From Cellulomonas sp. Root485 (GTDB lineage: Bacteria > Actinomycetota > Actinomycetes > Actinomycetales > Cellulomonadaceae): a stretch of DNA of 64,000 nt. The stretch spans positions 108,995 through 172,994 of the forward strand of contig NZ_LMFC01000003.1 in NCBI RefSeq assembly GCF_001426705.1, written 5' to 3'. Shown in pieces: positions 43,393 to 51,842 of this stretch. Below the pieces are notes generated by a model, which saw only the letters and a program-made list of their open reading frames with translations, was not told where the DNA came from and searched no databases. A program made the position numbers and the translations under genes. How positions within the stretch are numbered: position 1 is the stretch's first letter; each line of letters opens with the position of its first letter.

Positions 43393-46300
43393 TCAGCGCG
43401 TGACCTTGACCTTGAGCTCCGGGCTGCTGGTGGAGCCCAGCGGGTTGGACAGCTCGGCGCGGTAGACGTGCGTCCCGACCGCCCGGCCGCTGACCGTGGT
43501 GACCGCCTTCTGGGCGGTGGAGCCGTTCGCGGTCAGCGACTGGGTGTCGATGAGCACGCCGTCCTCGTAGAGCCGGTACTCGGTGGCGTTGGTCCCCCAC
43601 CACAGGTTGGTGGTCAGCGTGTAGGTGCCGTCACCGTCCCAGTTGTCGTGGCTGAGGACCGGGGTGCCCGGGTTGGCCGCGGTGACCTTGACCGTCAGCG
43701 GGGCCGTCGTCGTCGACCCGTGCTGGTTGGTCAGCACCGCGGTGTACACGTAGGTGCCGTTGCGCTTGCCGGCGATCTGGAACGCCGCCGACTGGGCGGC
43801 CGGAGTCGCGTCGACCAGGTCACGCGTCGCGATCTCGACCCCGTTCTCCAGCAGCGTCACGGTCTGGGCGTTCTGGCCCCACCACAGGTTCACGGCGACC
43901 GTGTAGCTGCTGTCGTTGTCCCAGTTGTCGCTGGAGAGCACGCCCTTGGCCGGCTTGGCAGTCGCCGGTCCCGGCACCCGCTCGTCCGGGCCCGAGGCGG
44001 CGCCCGTGTAGACGATGCTCGGCTTGGCCGGCGTCGCCATCCCGTCACCCAGGAAGTAGCCCGTGTGCGGCGGCTGGTTGTAGCCGGTGTTCTGCCACGC
44101 GACGCCCAGGCGGTACACCGGGTCGGACTGCAGGGTGCGCAGCCGGTGGTCGGTGCGGTCCACGGTGGTGGCGATCCGGAGGGCCGACGAGTCGGCCAGG
44201 CGGGTCACGATCTCCTCGCGCCAGTCGCCGAACAGGTCGGCCTGCAGGGCGGGGGTGCCCTTGGTGCCGTTGTCGGAGAGGGTGCCGGTCGCCCGGTAGA
44301 TCTCGTCGGCAGTCTCGGTCGACGGGTTCCACTTCGCGATCGTCGGGACGCCCGTGAGCGCCGTCGAGTCCCAGTCGTGGTCGGTGATCTCCCGCAGGAG
44401 GTCCCCGTCCCACCAGGTGAGGAAGTTCGCCGCGGGGATGGTGGTGCCGAGCAGCGAGCCGTCGGCTGCCCGCAGCTCCCCGTCCCGCGAGTTCCAGACA
44501 CCGTTGCTCACCACGGCCCACGACTCTGCGCCGGGATGTGCGGCGTCGATGTCGCCGGAGGCTCCGCGACCGGTGTCGGCGGTGGCCGGCATCGACCAGA
44601 GCACCTCGCCGGTCGCGGCGTCGCGGAATGTGGCACCGATGCCCTTGCTGTGTGGCGCCTCCTCGTGGACGGCGAACACCTCGAGCCCGGGACGGTCCGG
44701 GTCGAGGTCGCTGACGTGCAGCGCGTCCCCGTGCCCGAGCCCGGTGCTGTAGAGCACGGTCCCGTCGTCGTCGATCGTCATGGAGCCGAAGACGATCTCG
44801 TCCTTCTGGTCCCCGTCGACGTCGGCCACGGACAGGTTGTGGTTGCCCTGCCCGCGGTACTGCTCACCGGCGACGTCGGAGTCGAACGTCCACCGCTTCA
44901 CCAGCTGCGAGCCGTCGAAGTCGTACGCCGACACCACGGTCCGCGTGTAGTACCCGCGGCTCATGAGCAGGCTCGGGTGCTCACCGTCGAGGTAGGCCAC
45001 ACCGGCGAGGAACCGGTCGACCCGGTTGCCGTACGCGTCGCCCCACGCGCCCACGTCTCCGCGCGGCGGGGTGTAGTCGATCGTGTCGATCGCCGCCCCC
45101 GTCGCACCGGAGAACACCGTGAGGAACTCCGGCCCGGTCAGCACGTAGCCACCACTGTTGCGGTAGTCCGCCCGCGCGTCGCCGATGACCGTGCCGAGGC
45201 CGTCGACGGTGCCGTCCGCGGTCTTCATGCTGACCTCGGCCTTCCCGTCACCATCCAGGTCGAACACCTGGAACTGCGTGTAGTGCGCGCCCGCCCGGAT
45301 GTTCCTGCCCAGGTCGATGCGCCACAGGCGCGTGCCGTCCAGCTCGTAGGCGTCGACGTACACGTTGCCCGTGTACCCGCCCTGCGAGTTGTCCTTGGAG
45401 TTGGACGGGTCCCACTTCACGACGATCTCGTACTGCCCGTCGCCGTCGACGTCCCCGACCGAGGCGTCGTTGGCGTTGTACGTGTACGGCTGGCCGTCCT
45501 TCGTGTACGCGTCGGCGGGCTTGTCCAGCGGCACGTCGAGGTGCTGGCTGTCCCAGACGCGGAACTCGCCGGTGGCCCACCGCTCGATGCCGTCGACCAC
45601 GGAGCTGACCCGGTAGACGTCATCGACGCCGCCGCCGGCGTCGAGCAGGTTGGTGCTCGTCGTGACGGGCATGGTCGTGATCCTGCGACCGTCCCGGTAC
45701 ACGTGGAACGCGATCGAGTCGGGGTCCAGGCCGAGCTGACGCCAGCCGAGATAGACGCCGCCGTCCGTGGCGACGGCGACGGGCGACCGGTCCAGCCGCT
45801 CGGCCTGCCGGGCCAGGGTGGTGACGGCCGGCGTGGTCAACGCGTCCGACTGCGCCGAGACGCCGCCCGCGTTCACCGAGGCCACGCGGTACGTGTACTC
45901 GATGGTCGTGAGCACCGTGGTGTCCGTGTAGGTGGGACCGTTCGCGCGGCCGACCACGACTAACGTGCCGTCCTTTGCCTGCCGGAGCACCTGGTAGAAC
46001 AGCGCACCGTCGGCCGCGTCCCACGTGAACGTGACGTCGTTCTTGTTCACCGCACCCAGCGTCAGCCCGGTCGGCACGGCGGCCGTCGGGACGTCGGGGT
46101 CGACGGTGGTCACGTCGAGCGTGTCGGTCGGCACCGACTCCAGACCGCTCGGGTCGAGGGCCACGACGTGGTACTCGTACGCCAGGCCGACGTCGGGGGT
46201 CGTGTCGACGAACGTCGTGGTCGTGACGTCGCCGAGCGCCTCCGCTGCGGCGGCCCCGGCGGCCTTCCGGTATACGCGGTACCCGGCCGAGTCGGCGGTC

Positions 46301-49128
46301 CCCGTCCAGCTGAGCGAGACGTTCACCGACGAGCCGTCGATGCTCAGGTCGTCCAGCACCAGGGCGCTCGGCGCCAGCAGCAGCGGCGTGATCTCGATGC
46401 CGTTCAGCCGGCTGGAGGTCCCCGTCATCACCAGGTTGAGCTGCCCGTCGGTGACGAGCACCGGCTGGCTGACCTTCTCCGACACCGACCCCGCGCCCGC
46501 GTTCGAGGCGCCGAAGTCCTTGCCCTCGAGCTGCACGTTGGAGCGGCTGGTGCCGATCCAGTCGCCGTTGTACGTCTTGACGGCGTAGCTGCCGTCCGGC
46601 ACGTCGACGGCGAACACGTGCGCGGTGCCCGGCAGCAGGAAGTCGCGCTGCAGGTTGTTCGGCGGCGGCGTGAAGTTGATGCCACGGTCGCGGCCGCCCA
46701 GGCCCGTCGGGTCCAGCCAGCCCCAGCCGATCTCCGGGGTGTAGCGGGAGAGCTGGCTCGCCTCCGTGTATCCCGGCATGAGCGGGCTGCCCGCCAGCTG
46801 CACGTCGAACTTGTACAGCGCGGCCTTCGTCGTGACGCGCACGGCCGCGGACGGTGCCGACGGTCCGCGGCCGTTCACCGCGACCACCCGCAGGTCGTAC
46901 GACGCACCCTCGACCAGGCCGCCGATCGCCGCCTGCGGGAGGGTCGACGTGGCGACGAGCGCGTAGGCGTCGTCCCCGTCCGCGGCGGCCTTGCGGAACA
47001 CCTGGTAGATGTCCGCACCCTCGCTCGCGGTCCAGGTGAGCTGGACCCCGGCGTTCGAGACGCTTCCGGCGACGACCCCGGTCGGTGCGGCCGGCACCTG
47101 AGCGGGTGGCTCGACGTCGACGACCTCGTCGGCCAACGGGATGTCCAGGTTCGTGATGTCCGTGGCGACGAGTCGCCCGAGCTGGATCGCGCCGTACTCC
47201 TGGAAGTGGGTGTCGTCGACCGTGCCGGTCGGCCGGTTCGGGTACACCCCCGCCGGGACGTGCAGGAAGACGCTCGTCGACGCCTCCGGCCCGATCTCGT
47301 CGAGGTACGCGCGGCTGGATGCCGACAGGTCCACCAGCGGCGTGCCGGTCTCGGTCGCCAGGGCGGTCGCCGCGGCGACGTACTCCGGGAACGAGACGTT
47401 GAACTTCCCGGTCGCCGCGTCGAAGCTCCGACGGGACACGGGGGTCACGATCACGGGCTGCGCTCCGCGTTGCACCGCGCCGTCGACGAACGTCCGCAGG
47501 TACTCCGCGTAGTCGTCCGGGGCGGCGAACCGGTCGTCGACGCCGTAGGTGGCGTCGTTGTGGCCGAACTGCACGAACAGGTAGTCGCCCGGCTTCACCA
47601 GGCGCAGGACCTCGTCGAGGCGGCCCTGGCTGATGAAGTTCTTCGACGAGCGACCGCCGATCGCGCGGTTGTCCACCGTGACGTCGTCGGACAGGAACCG
47701 GCCGAGCATCTGGCCCCAGCCGGCCTGCGGCGCATAGTCGGCCGTGTAGGTCTGGACCGTCGAGTCGCCCGTGATCCAGACCGTCGGCTCTCTGCCGGGC
47801 GCCCGCGGGCTCTGCGCCGCGATCCGGAGCTGGTTGAGCTTCGGCGCCGACCCGGCGAAGTCGAGGTTGAGCTGGCCGTCGACGACAGCGATGTCGAACG
47901 ACATCTCCAGGAACTGGCCCGCCGGCTTCGACGTCGCGGCGACCTTCGCCATCTGCTCGGCGGTGATCGCGACGTCAGTGGCCTCGGTGGCGTCGCCCGC
48001 GACCAGGCTGACCGTGTAGTCGCCGTTGGGCAGGTCGACGACGAGCTCCGTGTCGCCCACGCTCACGAAGTCGGAGCGCAGCGAGTCGGCGGTGCCGCGG
48101 TCCGTCGCGGTGACGGCACGGGTGTCGACGAAGCCGTACCGCGTGGTCGCGCTGTACGCGCTGGTCGCGTCGAGGCGGATGGCATCAGGGACCAGCGCCC
48201 CGCTGCCCAGGTCGAAGTCGAGGACGGCCGGGACCGTCGGGGCGGTCGGCAGGCTGCTCACCGCAGCTGCCGACGGCACGGACAGGCCGGCCGCGTCGAT
48301 CGCCTGCACGCGGTAGAAGTGCAGGGTCGAGGTGTCGACCGCGTCGGTGGTGACCACGTCGCGCGCGTTGGTCCGCGCGATCTCCGTGTAGGTGCCGTCG
48401 ACCGCGTCGGACCGCGACACCGCGTACCCGGTGGCGCCCGCCACCTCGTTCCAGCGCAGCGTGACCGCGTCCGGCGTCACGTGGGCCATGCGCACGGAGG
48501 TCGGCGCGGCGATCGTCGAGGTGCCGGGCTCCGGCTCCTCGGGGGTCGTGCCGGTCTGCGCGACGACGATCGAGCTCACGTAGCCGCCCGCGCCGCTGCC
48601 GGTGATGCCGATCGTGAGCTGCCCGTCGGCGACCGTGGCGGGCCAGGTGCCGGAGACGGTCGCCACCTTGGTGCTCAGCGAGCCGCCGCCGGCACCCTCC
48701 AGGGTCACGGTGGTCTTGGTGGTGCTGCTCCCCGCGAGCAGGTCGCCCGAGCTGACCGTCACGTCGTACGTGCCGTTGGGCACGTCGAGGACGAACGTCC
48801 ACGCGGTGGCGAGCACGAAGTCGCGGTCGGCCGGGTCCTCGGCACCCCGGTCGCGGGAGATCGGCGTGACGCCGTCCGCCGGCACGATGCCGAACCCGGT
48901 CGCCGCGCTGTAGCGGGTCGCGTCCGTCACCTGCTGGTAGCCGTCGGCCACCGGGCTCGTCGCGGTACCCAGGTCGAACTTCCAGCTGGTCGGCGCGTCC
49001 GCTGCCGCGGCGGGCAGACCTCCCGCGGCGACCAGGGCGGTCGCCGTCGCTGCGGCCAGGAGCACGCGGGCGCTGCGGCCCTTGTGCGGAGCCGGTCGTC
49101 CCTCGTCGTGCACGCGCGTCGAACGCAT
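43393..49128 (-). CDS. Secreted multidomain rhamnogalacturonan acetylesterase / rhamnogalacturonan lyase (CE12-PL11 fusion)
   Basis: 1911 residues from ATG 49128 (AAAGGG upstream). Signal peptide to about residue 44. Then a beta-domain typical of rhamnogalacturonan enzymes (about 48-190), FnIII (205-295), a second such beta-domain (300-438) and an SGNH esterase (about 448-665) with GDST (S456), GGRSSKNF, GHND (524) and D638-x-x-H641. FnIII (680-767), a third beta-domain (770-918) and two FnIII (920-1100) follow. The PL11 lyase domain spans about 1106-1710, with repeated Ca-binding-type DVDGDGQYE and DLDGDGKAE motifs. Two near-identical C-terminal beta repeats with SSDNWDNDSSY/SHDNWDGDGTY complete it. 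It would deacetylate and cleave RG-I outside the cell. Confidence 0.93.
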   Translation of the reverse strand: MRSTRVHDEGRPAPHKGRSARVLLAAATATALVAAGGLPAAAADAPTSWKFDLGTATSPVADGYQQVTDATRYSAATGFGIVPADGVTPISRDRGAEDPADRDFVLATAWTFVLDVPNGTYDVTVSSGDLLAGSSTTKTTVTLEGAGGGSLSTKVATVSGTWPATVADGQLTIGITGSGAGGYVSSIVVAQTGTTPEEPEPGTSTIAAPTSVRMAHVTPDAVTLRWNEVAGATGYAVSRSDAVDGTYTEIARTNARDVVTTDAVDTSTLHFYRVQAIDAAGLSVPSAAAVSSLPTAPTVPAVLDFDLGSGALVPDAIRLDATSAYSATTRYGFVDTRAVTATDRGTADSLRSDFVSVGDTELVVDLPNGDYTVSLVAGDATEATDVAITAEQMAKVAATSKPAGQFLEMSFDIAVVDGQLNLDFAGSAPKLNQLRIAAQSPRAPGREPTVWITGDSTVQTYTADYAPQAGWGQMLGRFLSDDVTVDNRAIGGRSSKNFISQGRLDEVLRLVKPGDYLFVQFGHNDATYGVDDRFAAPDDYAEYLRTFVDGAVQRGAQPVIVTPVSRRSFDAATGKFNVSFPEYVAAATALATETGTPLVDLSASSRAYLDEIGPEASTSVFLHVPAGVYPNRPTGTVDDTHFQEYGAIQLGRLVATDITNLDIPLADEVVDVEPPAQVPAAPTGVVAGSVSNAGVQLTWTASEGADIYQVFRKAAADGDDAYALVATSTLPQAAIGGLVEGASYDLRVVAVNGRGPSAPSAAVRVTTKAALYKFDVQLAGSPLMPGYTEASQLSRYTPEIGWGWLDPTGLGGRDRGINFTPPPNNLQRDFLLPGTAHVFAVDVPDGSYAVKTYNGDWIGTSRSNVQLEGKDFGASNAGAGSVSEKVSQPVLVTDGQLNLVMTGTSSRLNGIEITPLLLAPSALVLDDLSIDGSSVNVSLSWTGTADSAGYRVYRKAAGAAAAEALGDVTTTTFVDTTPDVGLAYEYHVVALDPSGLESVPTDTLDVTTVDPDVPTAAVPTGLTLGAVNKNDVTFTWDAADGALFYQVLRQAKDGTLVVVGRANGPTYTDTTVLTTIEYTYRVASVNAGGVSAQSDALTTPAVTTLARQAERLDRSPVAVATDGGVYLGWRQLGLDPDSIAFHVYRDGRRITTMPVTTSTNLLDAGGGVDDVYRVSSVVDGIERWATGEFRVWDSQHLDVPLDKPADAYTKDGQPYTYNANDASVGDVDGDGQYEIVVKWDPSNSKDNSQGGYTGNVYVDAYELDGTRLWRIDLGRNIRAGAHYTQFQVFDLDGDGKAEVSMKTADGTVDGLGTVIGDARADYRNSGGYVLTGPEFLTVFSGATGAAIDTIDYTPPRGDVGAWGDAYGNRVDRFLAGVAYLDGEHPSLLMSRGYYTRTVVSAYDFDGSQLVKRWTFDSDVAGEQYRGQGNHNLSVADVDGDQKDEIVFGSMTIDDDGTVLYSTGLGHGDALHVSDLDPDRPGLEVFAVHEEAPHSKGIGATFRDAATGEVLWSMPATADTGRGASGDIDAAHPGAESWAVVSNGVWNSRDGELRAADGSLLGTTIPAANFLTWWDGDLLREITDHDWDSTALTGVPTIAKWNPSTETADEIYRATGTLSDNGTKGTPALQADLFGDWREEIVTRLADSSALRIATTVDRTDHRLRTLQSDPVYRLGVAWQNTGYNQPPHTGYFLGDGMATPAKPSIVYTGAASGPDERVPGPATAKPAKGVLSSDNWDNDSSYTVAVNLWWGQNAQTVTLLENGVEIATRDLVDATPAAQSAAFQIAGKRNGTYVYTAVLTNQHGSTTTAPLTVKVTAANPGTPVLSHDNWDGDGTYTLTTNLWWGTNATEYRLYEDGVLIDTQSLTANGSTAQKAVTTVSGRAVGTHVYRAELSNPLGSTSSPELKVKVTR

Positions 49129-49175
49129 GGCATCACCCTTTGTCTCGTCGTTGAGAGCGCACCGGCTCCGCGTCT

Positions 49176-49187
49176 TGGAACGATTCA
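49176..49187. promoter_or_regulatory. Rhamnose-regulon operator (RG lyase gene)
   Basis: TGGAACGATTCA matches 11 of 12 consensus positions, 48 bases upstream of the start. An AAGCGCT site (about 49255-49265) lies further upstream in the same 179-bp region. Confidence 0.65.
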
Positions 49188-49307
49188 CCGGAGCAAGCAG
49201 GATCATTCGTACAGGCGCTCTCCGGGCTCGCGCAAGGGTTTCGGGCAAACTGGGGAAAGCGCTCGCCGTCTGGTCTTTCCGCGACGACGCCGTCAGGGCG
49301 GGACGCG

Positions 49308-50183
49308 TCACCCGTCCGCCGGCACCCCGCACGCGGTCCGGATGAACGCGAAGAGCGCGGTCCGCAACGCCTCGCTGGAGGGCAGGTAGAACACCGGCTG
49401 CTCCACCCCGTCCACCCGCGTGTGCACCCCGAAGAACGTCCCGCGCTTGTCGTCCGCGACGGCGTGCAGGTCGCACCTGCCCGCGATCGTCGGAAGGATC
49501 ACCGCGCCGGCGCCGCCGGCGGTGTCGACGGTGACGGGCCAGGTCACGGCTCCACCGGGTGGCGCGAACAGCACCGTCCGGTCCACCTGCGTGACCTCGA
49601 CCCGCGGGCCGCCGGCCACCGGTTCGACCTCGAGCCGGACGTTCGCGACCAGGGTCCCGTCGACGTCGCTCGTGGTGATCGCGTCCGCCAGCGCGAGCGT
49701 CGCCCCCTGCGCGACCGCGACCCCCGCGCAGTCCTCGCCGTGGATCCTCGCCAGGTGCCCCTGCGGATCGGTCGGCTCGGCGACGATCGTCGACCGCGCA
49801 CCCGCGTCGTCCGTCAGGTCGACCTCCGCGCGGGCCGCCCCCGCCGCGTCGTCGTCGCAGACCGGGTCACCCAGCGCCACCGAGAAGTCCCGGTCCACCC
49901 CGGCCCGCAGGATCCTGCCCTTGTCCGTCGCCGCGACCCCCTCCACGTCGGGCGTCGTCAGCCGCACGCCCGTGACCGAGACGTCTCCCGGACCGGCGTT
50001 GGTCACGCGCACCTGCACCACCCGCTGCGCCCACGTGCTGCGACCCTGCCGGATCTCGACGCTGATCCCGGCGAGCACGTCCGTCGGGATCGGGGTCGCC
50101 GTGGGCGCCGGCTCACCGGTGGTGCACCCGGCCACGACGAGCGCGACGACGGTCACTGCTGCCACCCGCCACCGTCCGGCCAT
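49308..50183 (-). CDS. Predicted lipoprotein of unknown function (291 aa)
   Basis: From ATG 50183 the N-terminus is a lipoprotein signal with lipobox VAGC (Cys about residue 20), then a Thr/Pro linker. The mature part is about 250 residues of beta-strand-rich sequence without a recognised domain; one tract (VQVRVTNAGPGDVSVTGVRL) resembles Ig-like/CARDB-type repeats. It is 19 bases downstream of the GNAT gene, so it may be the last gene of the LacI-DUF6807 operon. The start of the RG lyase transcription unit lies just beyond its stop. Confidence 0.75.
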   Translation of the reverse strand: MAGRWRVAAVTVVALVVAGCTTGEPAPTATPIPTDVLAGISVEIRQGRSTWAQRVVQVRVTNAGPGDVSVTGVRLTTPDVEGVAATDKGRILRAGVDRDFSVALGDPVCDDDAAGAARAEVDLTDDAGARSTIVAEPTDPQGHLARIHGEDCAGVAVAQGATLALADAITTSDVDGTLVANVRLEVEPVAGGPRVEVTQVDRTVLFAPPGGAVTWPVTVDTAGGAGAVILPTIAGRCDLHAVADDKRGTFFGVHTRVDGVEQPVFYLPSSEALRTALFAFIRTACGVPADG

Positions 50184-50202
50184 CCCCCGATGGTGCCGCA
50201 GG

Positions 50203-50679
50203 TCAGGCGCGTGCGGGAGTCAGGTCCCGGCGCATGACGAAGTTGGTCAGCGCGACCCCGCGCAGCACGGGCCGCTGCTCGACCACGACCGAGAACCCGT
50301 GCGCCTCGAAGAACGGCCGCGCGGTCAGGCTCGCGTGGGTGCTCAGCTCGACGGCTCCGAGCTCGCGCGCGGTGCTCTCCGCCCACTCCAGCAGCGCCGA
50401 CGCCACCCCCCGCCTGGCGAACGCGGGGTCGACGAACATCATGTCGACATAGCCGCGCTCGTCGACGTCGGTGAACCCCGCCACGGAGCCGTCGACCTCC
50501 GCGACCCGGGTGCGCGACGCTCGGCGCCGGGCATCCCACCCGGCCGGATCGATCTCGTCGCTCGCCCAGGCAGCGACCTGCTCCGGCGTGTAGTCGCGGG
50601 CGGCGGTCACCCGGATCGCGCGCCGGAACACGTCGAGCGTCGCGGGGCCGTCGGACTCGGCGTAGTCGCGCAGGATCAC
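50203..50679 (-). CDS. GNAT-family N-acetyltransferase
   Basis: 158 residues from GTG 50679, coupled by GTGA overlap to the oxidoreductase. The acetyl-CoA loop is visible in MMFVDPAFARRGVASALLEWAE, followed by ARPFFEAHGFSVV. It resembles YafP/ElaA-like small acetyltransferases; the substrate is unknown. Its presence in a sugar oxidoreductase operon could mean acetylation of an amino sugar, but the sequence does not show that. Confidence 0.85.
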   Translation of the reverse strand: MILRDYAESDGPATLDVFRRAIRVTAARDYTPEQVAAWASDEIDPAGWDARRRASRTRVAEVDGSVAGFTDVDERGYVDMMFVDPAFARRGVASALLEWAESTARELGAVELSTHASLTARPFFEAHGFSVVVEQRPVLRGVALTNFVMRRDLTPARA

Positions 50680-51842
50680 GAGCGACGAGTCCCCGCGGCG
50701 AACGGGGCACCGAGCTCGGTGAACGTCGCGCCCTCATCGGCCACACGTGCGCACCACGCCTCGACGTCGGCGATGACCGGATGCCGGGCGCCGCCCTCGT
50801 CGAGCCACTCCACGAAGGCGTCCGGCACGGGCAGCGGGTCCGGACCGGTCCGCACCGCCTCGAGCACCCGCAGGAACGCGCCGGTGTCCGCGACCGAGCA
50901 CCGCAGGGTGACCGGCGGGTGGGCACGCGCGGTGAGCAGCTGGGTCAGCAGGTCAACGCGGCCGCACCGGATCCGGCGCGTGCCGCGCGGGGACGACACC
51001 TCGAGCTCGTCGGTCTCGTACAGCAGGGTCACCGTGCCCAGCGTGCCGCGGACGGTGACGCGCGCAGGCGACCGTTCGGGTGCGCAGAGGGTCAGCCCTG
51101 CCGCGACGCGGACCCCCGACCGGGTCTCGATGACCACGGCCGACGTGTCGTCCGCCTCGATCGGGTGCGCCCGGTGCAGGTCGAGCCGCACGTCGGTGAC
51201 GTCCTGCGCCGTGCGCGCGCCCGCGAGCAGGAGCGCCGTGGCGATCGCGTGCGCGAGCGGGTTGGTGACCACCCCGTCCACCACCTCGACACCGTCGAGG
51301 GTGCGCCGGCCGGCCCACCGCGCGCGCTGGTAGTAGGCCGCGGTCCGCACCCAGGTGCCGACGGCGCCGACCCCGGTGATCTCCCCCAGCTCGCCGGTGG
51401 CGACGATCCGGGCGACCTCGTCGACCGCACCGGAGCCGAACGTCTGGAACCCGACCTGGCACAGCCGTCCGGTCTGCTCGACCACGGTCAGCAGCTCGGC
51501 GTGCTCGGCCAGCGACGCGGTGGTCGGCTTCTCCAGCAGCACGTCGCAGCCTGCCCACAGGGCCGCGGACGCGAGCGCGAGGTGCGTGTGGATCGGCGTC
51601 GCGATGACCACGACGTCCGGCCGGGCCTCCGCGAGGAGCGTGTCGAGGTCCGGGTACCACGGCACGTCGCCGTCCAGCGGACGCGGGTCCACGAGGGCCG
51701 AGAGCGTCGCGATGCCGCGTTCCTGCAGGTCCTCGACCCTGCGGACGTGCGAGGCACCGTGACCGTGGATGCCCACCACCGCGACGGTCGGCAGCGCGGT
51801 CGCCGTGGGCTGCCGCGCGTCGCTCACCGTGTGCACGGTCAT
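50676..51842 (-). CDS. Gfo/Idh/MocA-family oxidoreductase
   Basis: 388 residues from ATG 51842, coupled by ATGA to the LacI-DUF6807 fusion gene. VAVVGIHGHGASHVRRV marks the NAD(P)-binding loop, VVVIATPIHTHLALAS and the EKP motif DVLLEKPTTASLAEH the core, and NPLAHAIATALLLAGA the substrate domain. The glycine-loop variant GIHGHG is unusual for the family. It presumably oxidises or reduces the sugar imported by the divergent ABC system; the substrate is unknown. Confidence 0.9.
   Translation of the reverse strand: MTVHTVSDARQPTATALPTVAVVGIHGHGASHVRRVEDLQERGIATLSALVDPRPLDGDVPWYPDLDTLLAEARPDVVVIATPIHTHLALASAALWAGCDVLLEKPTTASLAEHAELLTVVEQTGRLCQVGFQTFGSGAVDEVARIVATGELGEITGVGAVGTWVRTAAYYQRARWAGRRTLDGVEVVDGVVTNPLAHAIATALLLAGARTAQDVTDVRLDLHRAHPIEADDTSAVVIETRSGVRVAAGLTLCAPERSPARVTVRGTLGTVTLLYETDELEVSSPRGTRRIRCGRVDLLTQLLTARAHPPVTLRCSVADTGAFLRVLEAVRTGPDPLPVPDAFVEWLDEGGARHPVIADVEAWCARVADEGATFTELGAPFAAGTRRS

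Noticed and set aside
46168..49389. 1073-codon open frame antisense to the rhamnogalacturonan lyase
   Set aside because: Arg/Val/His-rich composition, no domain, completely inside a proven multidomain gene.
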